Of a stretch of 64,000 nucleotides of DNA, positions 35,639 to 44,352 are shown piece after piece (positions within the stretch are counted from its first letter, which is position 1; each line of letters starts with the position of its first letter). Location of the stretch: contig CAYYIP010000002.1 of the NCBI GenBank assembly GCA_964472015.1, positions 124,001-188,000 of the forward strand, read 5' to 3'. Made by a program: the position numbers and the translations under genes. Source of the DNA: JAAYTD01 sp964472015. GTDB lineage: Bacteria > Bacteroidota > Ignavibacteria > Kapaibacteriales > UBA2268. The notes beneath the pieces were generated by a model. That model was not told the origin of the DNA. It searched no databases and saw only the letters and a list, made by a program, of their open reading frames with translations.

Positions 35639-37525
35639 TTAATTTTTATTGTATTGTAAGTCATATAATTTTTTATATATACCATTTTTAGATAATAATT
35701 CTTGATGAGTACCACGTTCTACAATATAACCTTTGTCAAAGACTATAATTTCATCACAATTTATAATTGTTGATAACCTATGTGCTATAATTAATGCAGT
35801 TTTATTTTTAAGGGAATTATTTATTGCTTCTTGCACAAGTTTTTCTGATTCTGCGTCTAATGCCGAAGTTGCTTCATCAAACATTAATATATGTGGATTT
35901 CTTATAAGTGCTCTTGCAATTGCAATACGTTGTCTTTCGCCACCACTTATATTTACACCTCTATCTCCTAATTGAGTATTAAATTTATTAGGCATATTTT
36001 GAATAAAATTATAACAGTTTGCTATTTTTGCAACTTCTTCTATTTTACTATCAGAAATATTTTCCATACCATAGGTAATATTATTTTTTATAGTATCATT
36101 AAATAATATATTTTCTTGTGAAACTATTCCAAAAAGCTTTCTATATTGAGAAATTTTTAGTTGTTTTAAATTTATTCCATCTATTAAAATTTCACCTGCT
36201 GACGGATCATAAAATCTAATAATTAAATCTAATAAAGTAGATTTCCCACTACCACTAGCTCCTACTAAGGCTATTTGTTTTCCACGTTCTATTTTTAGAT
36301 TAATATTATTTAGAACATAAATATTATTTTCATCTGTATATTTAAATTGAACATTTTTAAATTCTATAGAATTTTTAAAATCTTGAATTTCTATTGTCCC
36401 ATCTTTTATGGTTGGTTTTGTATCTATTATGCTAAATATTCTATTACTAGAAACAATACCTTTAGGTAATAATGAAATATTATTTGTAATTGTTATTATT
36501 GGTGTCATAATAGAAAATAATGAAAACAGAAATAACATTAAATCTGCGCTTGTAAGTTCTGCATTTATTACTAATAAACCACCTTTAAATAATACAATTA
36601 TTAAAGCAAAAACAGCGGAAATTTCACTAAGTACAGGGACTAACGAAGTAATTTTAGTATGTTTAATAGCAGAAGTAACATAATATTTTGTATCATTTTT
36701 AAATTTTTCTACTGCTGTATTTTCGGCACTAAATACTTTGACAATTCTAATCCCTGATATTATTTCTGACATTGTACTTGTAAAATCTGCCATTGCTTGT
36801 TGCATTCTACTAGCGTATCGTTTTAAATACTTTATTGTAATTCTAATTACTAAGAGTGTTAAGATACCTGCGATAAATGTTATAAGTGTTAGTTCTATTG
36901 ATATTGATAATAAAAGTATAAGGAATAAAATTGTTTGTAATCCCTCACGTATTATAACTGTTACAGAATTTATCATTGTTTGGTTTACAACAGTCACATC
37001 ATTTGTAATTATAGATATTAAATTCCCCATTTTATGACGATGGAAAAAATCTAAAGAGAATGTATTAATTTTTTTAAATATAGTATCTCTTATACTTTTT
37101 ATTACATTTTCTTCAAACTTACAATTAGTTATACTTCCAAGCATTTTAAATATATTTTTTGCTAAAAAGACTAAAAATATTACAATTCCAAATCTTAATA
37201 ATGTTGTAGTTATATCAGAAGAAGCTATTAAGTATGATATTTTATTAAATAATATATTTTTATATTGTTCTAAAGAACCTGTATTTTTTATTATTTGTTC
37301 AGTTAGATTATTCTGCTGATTATTTCCGAATATTATTTCTATAATAGGTTTTATTAAAGTTATAGAAAGAACTGAAAATATTGAAAAAAGGAAATTAAAA
37401 AATAAAGCAAGTATAAACAATAACTTAAATGGTAATACAAACTTCCAAATTTTTTTAAAAATTTTCAAATTTGTTAATTTATTACTATCATTATTATTTT
37501 TTCTATGTTTCTTTGAATTGTACAA
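35639..37525 (-). CDS. MsbA-like ABC exporter (fused membrane and ATPase domains)
   Basis: 628 residues: membrane domain with six helices (about 28-355) and ATPase domain with Walker A GASGSGKST (422-430), a SGGERQRIA signature, Walker B ILMFDEATSALD and the H-loop IIAHRLSTI. Homodimeric lipid flippase or drug exporter class; in an LPS-bearing cell MsbA-like lipid A transport is the natural guess but is not proven. The start is a TTG at 37525: no in-frame ATG exists before the first membrane helix, and AAGGA (complement of 37533-37537) stands 7 bases ahead of it, which decides the start. It lies between uvrC and tsaD on the same strand. Confidence 0.88.
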   Translation of the reverse strand: MYNSKKHRKNNNDSNKLTNLKIFKKIWKFVLPFKLLFILALFFNFLFSIFSVLSITLIKPIIEIIFGNNQQNNLTEQIIKNTGSLEQYKNILFNKISYLIASSDITTTLLRFGIVIFLVFLAKNIFKMLGSITNCKFEENVIKSIRDTIFKKINTFSLDFFHRHKMGNLISIITNDVTVVNQTMINSVTVIIREGLQTILFLILLLSISIELTLITFIAGILTLLVIRITIKYLKRYASRMQQAMADFTSTMSEIISGIRIVKVFSAENTAVEKFKNDTKYYVTSAIKHTKITSLVPVLSEISAVFALIIVLFKGGLLVINAELTSADLMLFLFSLFSIMTPIITITNNISLLPKGIVSSNRIFSIIDTKPTIKDGTIEIQDFKNSIEFKNVQFKYTDENNIYVLNNINLKIERGKQIALVGASGSGKSTLLDLIIRFYDPSAGEILIDGINLKQLKISQYRKLFGIVSQENILFNDTIKNNITYGMENISDSKIEEVAKIANCYNFIQNMPNKFNTQLGDRGVNISGGERQRIAIARALIRNPHILMFDEATSALDAESEKLVQEAINNSLKNKTALIIAHRLSTIINCDEIIVFDKGYIVERGTHQELLSKNGIYKKLYDLQYNKN

Positions 37526-37610
37526 CTTATATTCCTTGTTTAGTAGTTAATTTTTATTATATATCAATATATTTTAATTAAATAATATGGAACTAAAATT
37601 ATAATTATTT

Positions 37611-38627
37611 TTAATTTTTAGTTCTTGATCGTAAAGTGTTTGCTGATACTGTAAAGTCTAATCTATAAAATTTATTTTTATTTTCTAAAAATTTTTTTTC
37701 AGCTATAAATCCTATCATAGCTGCATTATCCATACAATATGATATTATAGGTGCAAAGGCGTTTATATTATATTTTTTTGCAGTTTCTTCCATTTTTTTT
37801 CTTAGTTCTGAATTTGCACTAACTCCACCTGCAATAAATATGCTTTTAACTTGATATTTTAATGCTGCTTTTATGGTTTTCTTTACTAATACTTCTACAA
37901 TAGCTGTTTGTACTGAGGCAGCTATATCAGGGATAGCTGTATCAGGTATTCCGTTTGGAAATTCTTTATTTAGAAAATATCTAACAGAAGTTTTTAAGCC
38001 ACTAAAACTAAAATCAAAATCGTTTGAATTAATCATTGAGCGGGGGAATTCATATTTTTTACTATTTCCTAATTTTGCTATTTTATCTATTTCTGGACCA
38101 CCAGGATAAGGTAGTTTACAAAGTTTGGCTATTTTATCAAAAGCTTCACCAGCTGCATCATCTCTTGTTAAACCTATTATTTTATAATTATTAAAACTTT
38201 CTACATAAAAAATAGCTGTATGTCCTCCACTTACAACTAATGTAATCACGGGAAATTTTGGGTTATCTTTATGTAAAAAACCTGAAAATATATGTCCTTC
38301 TATATGATTAACTGGAATAATTGGTAATTTATATTTTAGGGCTAATCCTTTTGCAAAATTAGCACCTACTATTAATGAACCTATTAATCCTGGTTCTTTT
38401 GTAACTGCAATTGCCTCAAGGTCTTCATAATGTATTTTCGCTTCATTCATTGCTTCGGTTACTATTGTAGATATTGTTTCTAAATGAGCACGTGAAGCTA
38501 ATTCAGGAACTACACCTCCATATTGACTATGAAAATATTGTGAAGATATAATATTACTAATAGCTTTTGATTTATCTATAACAGATGCCGATGTTTCATC
38601 ACAAGAGGATTCTATTGCAAGTAACAT
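37611..38627 (-). CDS. tsaD: tRNA N6-adenosine threonylcarbamoyltransferase
   Basis: 338 residues. ASKHA fold with the metal motif H108xxxH112 (PVNHIEGHIFSG), the early IESSCDETSASV, TLVVSGGHTAIFYV, the PYPGGPEIDKIA loop and FIAGGVSANSELR. TsaD with TsaB/TsaE installs t6A37 on ANN-decoding tRNAs; the partners are elsewhere. Usual length (~340). The short upstream region contains a decamer GTCTTAAATA-like direct repeat (near 38682 and 38700) of unknown meaning. Confidence 0.96.
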   Translation of the reverse strand: MLLAIESSCDETSASVIDKSKAISNIISSQYFHSQYGGVVPELASRAHLETISTIVTEAMNEAKIHYEDLEAIAVTKEPGLIGSLIVGANFAKGLALKYKLPIIPVNHIEGHIFSGFLHKDNPKFPVITLVVSGGHTAIFYVESFNNYKIIGLTRDDAAGEAFDKIAKLCKLPYPGGPEIDKIAKLGNSKKYEFPRSMINSNDFDFSFSGLKTSVRYFLNKEFPNGIPDTAIPDIAASVQTAIVEVLVKKTIKAALKYQVKSIFIAGGVSANSELRKKMEETAKKYNINAFAPIISYCMDNAAMIGFIAEKKFLENKNKFYRLDFTVSANTLRSRTKN

Positions 38628-38729
38628 AATTTAAACATATAATTCTATTTTTATTTAAAAACTATATTCTATTATATAAGGTCTTAAATAATATATAACG
38701 TCTTAAATAAAAATAAGTTACATAAAAAT

Positions 38730-38777
38730 AAAAGACTGAACAGTTTAATTTTTTAAAAGTAAAGTTCAGTCTTTTTA
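38730..38777 (-). terminator. Terminator of the T9SS cargo gene at 38.8 kb
   Basis: 12-bp stem AAAAGACTGAAC (38730-38741) with GTTCAGTCTTTT (38764-38775); the 22-base loop contains further A/T pairing. A-run on the plus strand gives a U-run on the minus-strand transcript. It lies 16 bases after the stop at 38793. Confidence 0.75.
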
Positions 38778-38792
38778 TATATTTTTAGATAT

Positions 38793-39500
38793 TTATTTTA
38801 CTAATCTAAAAGAATTTATTTTATTATTATTTCTGATTAAATAGCCAAAATAGGTTCCTTTTAGTAGAGTACTTATATTTATAGTTAATTTATCGGAAGT
38901 TACATTTTGAGTATAAACTAAATTTCCTGATATATCATAAATTTCTATAATATCTGCATTATTTAAATTTGATATATTAACATAATTTACTGCAGGAATA
39001 GGATATATATTTTTACCATCCAAAATTTTTATACTACCGTCTTTAAAATTCCAAATAGCAGTGAATCTTACGAAATCATTTTCAGCATTATTTATATTAT
39101 AAATAGTAACGATTATTGTATCACTACCTTCATTTCCATTAGGTAACATTTTTAAATAACTATCTATTTCTGGATTAGTTGTTGTTCCAGCTTTTAAAGT
39201 AAATGGGGATGTTTCTTTTTTATCCATATCACTTGTAAAGAAAGAACATTCGTCACCAAAACAATATTCTATATTATGTTCATCAGCCATATATACTTTT
39301 TCAAGTTTCATTATTGTCATAATATCATTTTGAGTTATATTATTCAATACAAAAGAAACTTTTTGGTAATTATTTGTTTCGCCGTTAACTATATTATTTA
39401 AATAAGTAATTGAATAGCTTGCTGATTCAAGTTTATTTTCTGCAAATATACTTCCAAATATAAGTATTGATAAGGAAATCATAAGTATTATTTTTTTCAT
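38793..39500 (-). CDS. Small exported protein with T9SS sorting domain
   Basis: 235 residues. Signal peptide MKKIILMISLSILIFGSIF followed by AENK; an N-terminal beta-sandwich-like region with two cysteines (CFGDECSFF) and a type A T9SS domain from about residue 160 (NIYPIPAVNYVNIS ... SFRLVK). The body SYSITYLNNIVNGETNNYQK followed by VSFVLNNIT resembles exported beta-domain proteins without known activity. A good Shine-Dalgarno AGGAG (complement of 39507-39511) lies 6 bases before the ATG, unlike most genes here. It has its own terminator and is divergent from the TlpA-like gene. Confidence 0.78.
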   Translation of the reverse strand: MKKIILMISLSILIFGSIFAENKLESASYSITYLNNIVNGETNNYQKVSFVLNNITQNDIMTIMKLEKVYMADEHNIEYCFGDECSFFTSDMDKKETSPFTLKAGTTTNPEIDSYLKMLPNGNEGSDTIIVTIYNINNAENDFVRFTAIWNFKDGSIKILDGKNIYPIPAVNYVNISNLNNADIIEIYDISGNLVYTQNVTSDKLTINISTLLKGTYFGYLIRNNNKINSFRLVK

Positions 39501-39635
39501 TTTTTGCTCCTATGTTGAAAATAATTATAAAAATATAAAATAATTGTAAAAAAATATTGTTTTTACGTATTAATTTTAGTAATTTGAAATTAAAATTATT
39601 ACAAATAATACAAAAATAAAAAAGGAATTGCTAAA

Positions 39636-40199
39636 ATGAAAAAGTTTTTTTTGATTATATCATTTTTTGTTCTAATTTTTAATTATTATCAATCTGTTAT
39701 TATAGCGCAGACAGAGATATCAACAGAAGTTCAAGAATCAAAAATAGAAAAAAAACTTGCAAGTATTAATATTAAAGATTTAACAGGAAAAATTGTAAAT
39801 ACTGCTGATTTTGATAATGGTGATAAGCCAATGGTTATAAGTTTTTGGGCTACTTGGTGTAAACCTTGTATTGAAGAGCTCAATACAATTAATGAACTTT
39901 ATACTGATTGGCAAGATGAGACAGGGGTTAAAATTATTGCTATTTCTATAGATGATTCACGTAATAGTAAGCGAGTTGCACCTTTTATAAAAGCGAAAGA
40001 TTGGGGATATGAAGTATATCTTGATGAAAATAGTGATTTTAAGCGTGCGATGGGTGTAAATAATCCGCCTCATACTTATGTTCTTGATGGTAATAAAAAT
40101 ATTATTTATGAGCATAATGGATATGCGCCAGGTGATGAAGTTAATTTATTTAATGAAATAAAGAAGGCTATATTACCACAAGGGCAGGAAAATAAATAA
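39636..40199 (+). CDS. Periplasmic TlpA/ResA-like thiol-disulfide oxidoreductase
   Basis: 187 residues. Signal peptide or N-terminal anchor (residues 1-25, ending IIAQ), then an AhpC/TSA-Redoxin thioredoxin fold: VISFWATWCKPCIEELN with C75/C78, IIAISIDDSRN and the cis-proline loop NNPPHTYVLDG. Reduces or isomerises disulfides of exported proteins, for example in cytochrome c maturation. AAGGA (39622-39626) stands 9 bases before the ATG. Four bases separate it from the M16 peptidase downstream, so the two are cotranscribed. Confidence 0.9.
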   Translation: MKKFFLIISFFVLIFNYYQSVIIAQTEISTEVQESKIEKKLASINIKDLTGKIVNTADFDNGDKPMVISFWATWCKPCIEELNTINELYTDWQDETGVKIIAISIDDSRNSKRVAPFIKAKDWGYEVYLDENSDFKRAMGVNNPPHTYVLDGNKNIIYEHNGYAPGDEVNLFNEIKKAILPQGQENK

Positions 40200-40203
40200 T
40201 TAA

Positions 40204-41487
40204 ATGAAACTTATAGAAGAAACAAAAATAGGTAATTATTCTAAATCTGTTTTTGATAATGGATTAAGAGTTATTTCTGAATTTGTTCCGGAAGTAAAAT
40301 CTTTTGCTTTAGGGTTTTATTTTAATGTTGGTTCACGGGATGACAAAATATCAGGAACAGCTCATTATTTGGAACATATTTTATTTAAGAATACAAAGAA
40401 AAGAGATAAAAAGCAAATTGCGGATACATTTGATTTATTAGGTGCTTTTTATAATGCAGAGACTGAAAAAGAGAACACTCATTTTTATGTAAGATGTATA
40501 TCATCTCGTTTTGAAGAAATTTTTGAATTATTTTCTGATATTACTTTAAATACTATATTTGTTGATGATGAATTAGAGAAAGAAAAATTAGTTGTTCTTG
40601 AAGAATTAAAATTTTGTGATGATGAGACAGAAGAATATATAGTTGATTTATATGATAAAGTCCTATATGGCAATAATGCTATGGCACGGCCTATTGGAGG
40701 AACATTAAATTCAGTATCAAAAATTTATAAAGATGATTTAATAGAATTTTATAATAATTTTTATGGATACGATAATTTAATTGTTTGTGTTGCAGGGGAT
40801 GTATCTCATAATAAAATTTTAGAGTTAGTAGATAAATATTTTGATGATAAACGTGAACTGAAAAAAAATTCTATTTTTAGTTCAAGGCAAGTTCCTTCTA
40901 TAAAGCAGATTAGTATAAATGAAAATATTAAATTTCATAGAGAACTAAAACAATCGTATTTGATGTTAGGTAAAATTACGCCTGGTTTTTATGATAATGA
41001 AAAATATGCACGTAATGTTATAAATATTATTTTTGGTGATGGTGCAAGTTCTCGTTTGTCTCAGAACTTGAGAGAAAAGCATGGATTAGCTTATACGGTT
41101 TATTCTGGGTTAACTAATTATAGTGATTGTGGTTCCTTATATATTTCAGCTATTGTAGATAATAAAAATTACAATCGTGCAATTGATTTAATTTATGAAG
41201 AAATATTAAATTTGAAAAATAATATTCCTAATAAAGTTGAAATCTTAAAGGCGAAAGAGCAATTAAAAACTGATTTTATTTTAAGTTTGGAAGATATGAA
41301 TTCTCGTATACAGACATTATATAATGATGAAATTATTTTTAATAGAAAGGTTAGTATTAAAGAATTTTTTAAATTGATAGATAATATTAGTTTAGATGAT
41401 TTAATGTTTGTAATAGATAAGTATTTTAATATAGATAATTGGATACAGGTTGCACTTCTTGCCACTCAAAAAAAGAATAAAAAATAA
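40204..41487 (+). CDS. M16-family zinc peptidase
   Basis: 427 residues, the usual length of the single-chain M16B processing-protease type. Inverted zinc site H54xxE57H58 (HYLEH) with the third ligand E134 (ExxxxxxE, 127-134), so an active catalytic subunit rather than the inactive R/Y-motif partner. The C-terminal half contains the second M16 domain with FGDGASSRLSQNLREKHGLA. No signal peptide. Such peptidases degrade unfolded or signal peptides; a dedicated substrate cannot be named. Coupled to the TlpA-like gene upstream. Confidence 0.9.
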   Translation: MKLIEETKIGNYSKSVFDNGLRVISEFVPEVKSFALGFYFNVGSRDDKISGTAHYLEHILFKNTKKRDKKQIADTFDLLGAFYNAETEKENTHFYVRCISSRFEEIFELFSDITLNTIFVDDELEKEKLVVLEELKFCDDETEEYIVDLYDKVLYGNNAMARPIGGTLNSVSKIYKDDLIEFYNNFYGYDNLIVCVAGDVSHNKILELVDKYFDDKRELKKNSIFSSRQVPSIKQISINENIKFHRELKQSYLMLGKITPGFYDNEKYARNVINIIFGDGASSRLSQNLREKHGLAYTVYSGLTNYSDCGSLYISAIVDNKNYNRAIDLIYEEILNLKNNIPNKVEILKAKEQLKTDFILSLEDMNSRIQTLYNDEIIFNRKVSIKEFFKLIDNISLDDLMFVIDKYFNIDNWIQVALLATQKKNKK

Positions 41488-41531
41488 ATTATATAAAATA
41501 TAATAATTATTTTAACGTTTTAATAATTAAG

Positions 41532-41559
41532 TATTAACAAATAAAAATATTAACAAATA
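41532..41559 (+). repeat. 12-bp direct repeat upstream of mdh
   Basis: TATTAACAAATA occurs at 41532-41543 and again at 41548-41559, centres 16 bases apart, ending 36 bases before the mdh ATG. The spacing is not an exact helical turn count; it may be an operator or chance in AT-rich DNA. Confidence 0.35.
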
Positions 41560-41595
41560 GTATTTATTTATATTAATGTATCATAGGTAATAAAA

Positions 41596-42531
41596 ATGAA
41601 AGTTACTGTTATTGGTGGTGCCGGAAATGTTGGTGCTACATGTGCGCAAATATTGGCAAATAAAGAAATAGTCGAAGAAATATGGCTATGTGATGTTGCA
41701 GAAAATGTTGCAAAAGGGAAGGGGCTTGATATGTATGAATCAATGCCTATTTTTAATACGAATACAAAAATATTTGGAACAAAAGATTATGTTGACACTG
41801 CAAATTCAGATATTATTGTAATTACTGCTGGTATAGCTCGTAAACCCGGTATGTCACGTGATGATTTGTTAAAAATAAATTCGGGTATTGTTAGTTCTTG
41901 TGCAGAACAAGCAATTAAATATTCGCCGAACGCCTTTTTTGTAATAGTTTCTAATCCATTAGATGTAATGACTTTTGTTGCTCTTCAAAAAACAAAATTA
42001 CCTCGTAATAAAGTTATTGGTATGGCTGGTATTCTTGATACTGCAAGATATAGAACATTTTTATCAATGGAACTTGGAATTTCGGTAAAAGATATTCATG
42101 CATTAGTTCTCGGGGGACATGGTGATACTATGGTGCCGCTACTTCGTTATACTACGGTAAATGGGATCCCTATTACTGATCTTATTGAAAAGGACAAACT
42201 AGATGCTATTTGTGATAGGACAGCTAATGGCGGTGGTGAAATTGTTAAATTTTTACAAACAGGTTCTGCATGGTATGCACCGGGTACTGCAGCAGCAGAG
42301 ATAGTAGAAGCTATTGTTAAAAATCAAAAACGTTTATTACCTTGTACTGTCTTATTAGATGGTGAATATGGATATAAAAATGTTTGTGTAGGTGTGCCTA
42401 TTGTAGTTGGTAAAAATGGTGTTGAAAAAATTATTGAATTAAAACTTAATGAAGATGAGAAGGCGTTATTTGATAAGTCAGCACAACATGTAGCGGCTAC
42501 TATTAAAGAAGCTATGGAATTAATAGGATAA
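41596..42531 (+). CDS. mdh: Malate dehydrogenase (LDH-like, NAD-dependent)
   Basis: 311 residues. Rossmann motif GGAGNVGAT (7-14) with D33 for NAD; substrate and catalytic residues R82, R88 (ITAGIARKPGMSRDD), D148, R151 and H175 (LGGHGDTMVP). The arginine at position 82 within the mobile loop marks malate rather than lactate specificity. Oxaloacetate/malate step of the TCA cycle, in either direction. Cytosolic, monocistronic between a direct repeat and a terminator. Confidence 0.95.
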   Translation: MKVTVIGGAGNVGATCAQILANKEIVEEIWLCDVAENVAKGKGLDMYESMPIFNTNTKIFGTKDYVDTANSDIIVITAGIARKPGMSRDDLLKINSGIVSSCAEQAIKYSPNAFFVIVSNPLDVMTFVALQKTKLPRNKVIGMAGILDTARYRTFLSMELGISVKDIHALVLGGHGDTMVPLLRYTTVNGIPITDLIEKDKLDAICDRTANGGGEIVKFLQTGSAWYAPGTAAAEIVEAIVKNQKRLLPCTVLLDGEYGYKNVCVGVPIVVGKNGVEKIIELKLNEDEKALFDKSAQHVAATIKEAMELIG

Positions 42532-42565
42532 TATAAAAATTATAAATATTTTTATTAATGAAATT

Positions 42566-42610
42566 AAAAAGAGCAATTAAATTAATTAATTAATTTAGTT
42601 GCTCTTTTTT
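42566..42610. terminator. Bidirectional terminator between mdh and the TraB/GumN gene
   Basis: AAAAAGAGCAA (42566-42576) pairs with TTGCTCTTTTT across an AT-rich loop that itself extends the pairing (AATTA repeats). Lies between convergent genes. Confidence 0.75.
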
Positions 42611-42699
42611 ATATTTGTATTTTAATTAAATTAATTATAAATAATAATTTTATATATAACTTATATATAATTTAATCAATAAAAACAATTATAATTATA

Positions 42700-43638
42700 C
42701 TAATAACGTTTAATTTTATATTTTCCAGTTTTTTCAAGAATATCTATAATATTATTATCTGAAACTAGATGGCCAGCGCCAACGATTATAAAATATTGCT
42801 TATTTTCGTTAAATAATAGTTTTTCTATATTAGCTGCCATTTCTTTATTTCTTTTATATACAAGTTCTTCTTTTATTCTTTTGTTTAATTTTTCATTAGT
42901 AGTATAATCAGTATCTAATATTTTTTTTAGAGTTTTTATATCACCTTCTTTCCAAGCTGTTATAATTGTTTGTAATTCTACAGTTTCCTTATCATCATCA
43001 TAATTTAGTGCATTGATTATATAATCTTCTATTACATCTTCAAGTGCTTCAAAAACTTTTAATTGACGTTTTACTGATTCTAATTCATATATTTCTTTAT
43101 TTGTAGAATCTGCTAAATTCAAAAAATATTGATCTATACCTGGTGCCATTGCATTTAATATATCTGTATCTAATTTATCCAATCCTGTTAAATTTTTTGT
43201 TAATTTTGATAGTTTAGAAATTTCTGCTAATAATGCTATCCCTGCTGGTTTTAATTTATTAATGAATTCGTTTTCTAATCCTAATATGCTAAAAAATTCC
43301 TTTATTTTTTTATATGTGTCTTTAGATAATAATTTGCTATTATCTCTAAACGGGTCAATAAATATAGTTAGCATATCTAACATATTTATATTTTTGGGAT
43401 TTATTTCTACTCCTAGTACTTCTGATTCTTCAAATGCTTGAATTATTTGTTTATCTAGAGGATATACATCCTCTGTAGCTATGTGTACAGAACCTAATAA
43501 ATATAGTTTTTTATCATATCTTTCTATTGACCATAGTAAAGTATGAGGGGTATTATTTTTATCATCTATTGTTTTACAGGCAGGTATTATAAAAGCAATA
43601 AGAAATATTATTACAATGAATTTTATGTTTTTTTTCAT
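42700..43638 (-). CDS. TraB/GumN-family lipoprotein (TIKI-like)
   Basis: 312 residues. Lipoprotein signal ending IIPAC (C21). Two GxxH motifs frame the domain: GSVH (49-52, in YLLGSVHIATEDVYP) and GAGH near the C-terminus (YFIIVGAGHLVSDN), with the conserved glutamate E78 (GVEIN). These are the proposed active-site residues shared with the TIKI/EreA-like metalloprotease superfamily. Biological substrate unknown in bacteria. Likely exposed to the periplasm. A TATTTTTG -7 box is readable on the minus strand at the complement of 43714-43721. Confidence 0.85.
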   Translation of the reverse strand: MKKNIKFIVIIFLIAFIIPACKTIDDKNNTPHTLLWSIERYDKKLYLLGSVHIATEDVYPLDKQIIQAFEESEVLGVEINPKNINMLDMLTIFIDPFRDNSKLLSKDTYKKIKEFFSILGLENEFINKLKPAGIALLAEISKLSKLTKNLTGLDKLDTDILNAMAPGIDQYFLNLADSTNKEIYELESVKRQLKVFEALEDVIEDYIINALNYDDDKETVELQTIITAWKEGDIKTLKKILDTDYTTNEKLNKRIKEELVYKRNKEMAANIEKLLFNENKQYFIIVGAGHLVSDNNIIDILEKTGKYKIKRY

Positions 43639-43813
43639 ATAACTTAATAGTTTATTTTATTTAATAATAAAAAATTTAATACTAATATATATATATAATT
43701 ATTATTATATTTTCAAAAATACAAAAAATTTTAATAAAAATTATTTTAATATTTATTAATTTTTTCGTAAATTGTACTTTATATTTTGTATATAAATTTA
43801 AAAGAGTGTAATA

Positions 43814-44125
43814 ATGTTATTTATAAGTTCATTTTTACTTATGGCACCACAGAATTCAGGTGGTGGAGGCAGTATTGTTCCTACTATAATTTTATTTGCT
43901 GCTGTTATTCTTGTTTTTTATTTTTTGATGATACGTCCACAACAAAAAAGACAAAAGGAACACCAACAAATATTAGCAAGTTTAAAAGTAGGTGATAAGG
44001 TGGTTACTACTGCTGGTCTTTATGGGAAGATTGATAAACTTGATGAAAAAACTGTTGTTTTACAGGTAGAAAATGCTAAACTTACTTTTGACAGAGCATC
44101 AATTGTTTCTAAGGTTGATAATTAA
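43814..44125 (+). CDS. yajC: YajC, Sec translocon accessory subunit
   Basis: 103 residues. One membrane helix (about 22-40: IVPTIILFAAVILVFYFLMI) followed by RPQQKRQKEHQQIL and GDKVVTTAGLYGKI, the full YajC signature. Associates with SecDF-YidC. secD and secF are not next to it. It has its own terminator, so it is probably not cotranscribed with nusA. Confidence 0.93.
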   Translation: MLFISSFLLMAPQNSGGGGSIVPTIILFAAVILVFYFLMIRPQQKRQKEHQQILASLKVGDKVVTTAGLYGKIDKLDEKTVVLQVENAKLTFDRASIVSKVDN

Positions 44126-44207
44126 GTTAGTAATTATATAAATTATATAATATTTATTAGTAATTATATAATATTTAAGTGGAATTTAATTTACAATATT
44201 AGTAAAG

Positions 44208-44242
44208 AAGTTATTGTATTATTATTTACAATAACTTTTTTT
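44208..44242 (+). terminator. Terminator of yajC
   Basis: Perfect 11-bp stem AAGTTATTGTA (44208-44218) with TACAATAACTT (44227-44237), 8-base loop, then five further T. It separates yajC from the nusA promoter that follows 21 bases later. Confidence 0.85.
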
Positions 44243-44262
44243 ATTAAAAAATAAGAGTTTTA

Positions 44263-44294
44263 TTTGTTTAATTTATGAAATATAATTATATTTG
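44263..44294 (+). promoter_or_regulatory. Bacteroidota-type promoter of nusA-infB
   Basis: Exact TTTG (44263-44266), 20-base spacer, exact TATATTTG (44287-44294). Predicted start about 44301, immediately before the terminator-like hairpin at 44315. Confidence 0.75.
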
Positions 44295-44314
44295 TAAATT
44301 AAGTTTGTTAAAAC

Positions 44315-44334
44315 GGGCTATAAGCCCTTTTTTT
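44315..44334 (+). terminator. Terminator-like hairpin (possible attenuator) in the nusA leader
   Basis: Stem GGGCT/AGCCC with an ATA triloop (44315-44327), followed by seven T (44328-44334), 18 bases ahead of the nusA ATG. It lies after the nusA promoter rather than after a gene, so it would end nusA transcripts early. Its G/C stem stands out in this AT-rich leader. Confidence 0.65.
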
Positions 44335-44352
44335 ATTAATATTGTTGTTATT

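Noticed and set aside
44275..44352. Upstream 26-codon extension of nusA
   Set aside because: It would place the start inside the promoter and translate the hairpin; the family N-terminus begins at 44353.
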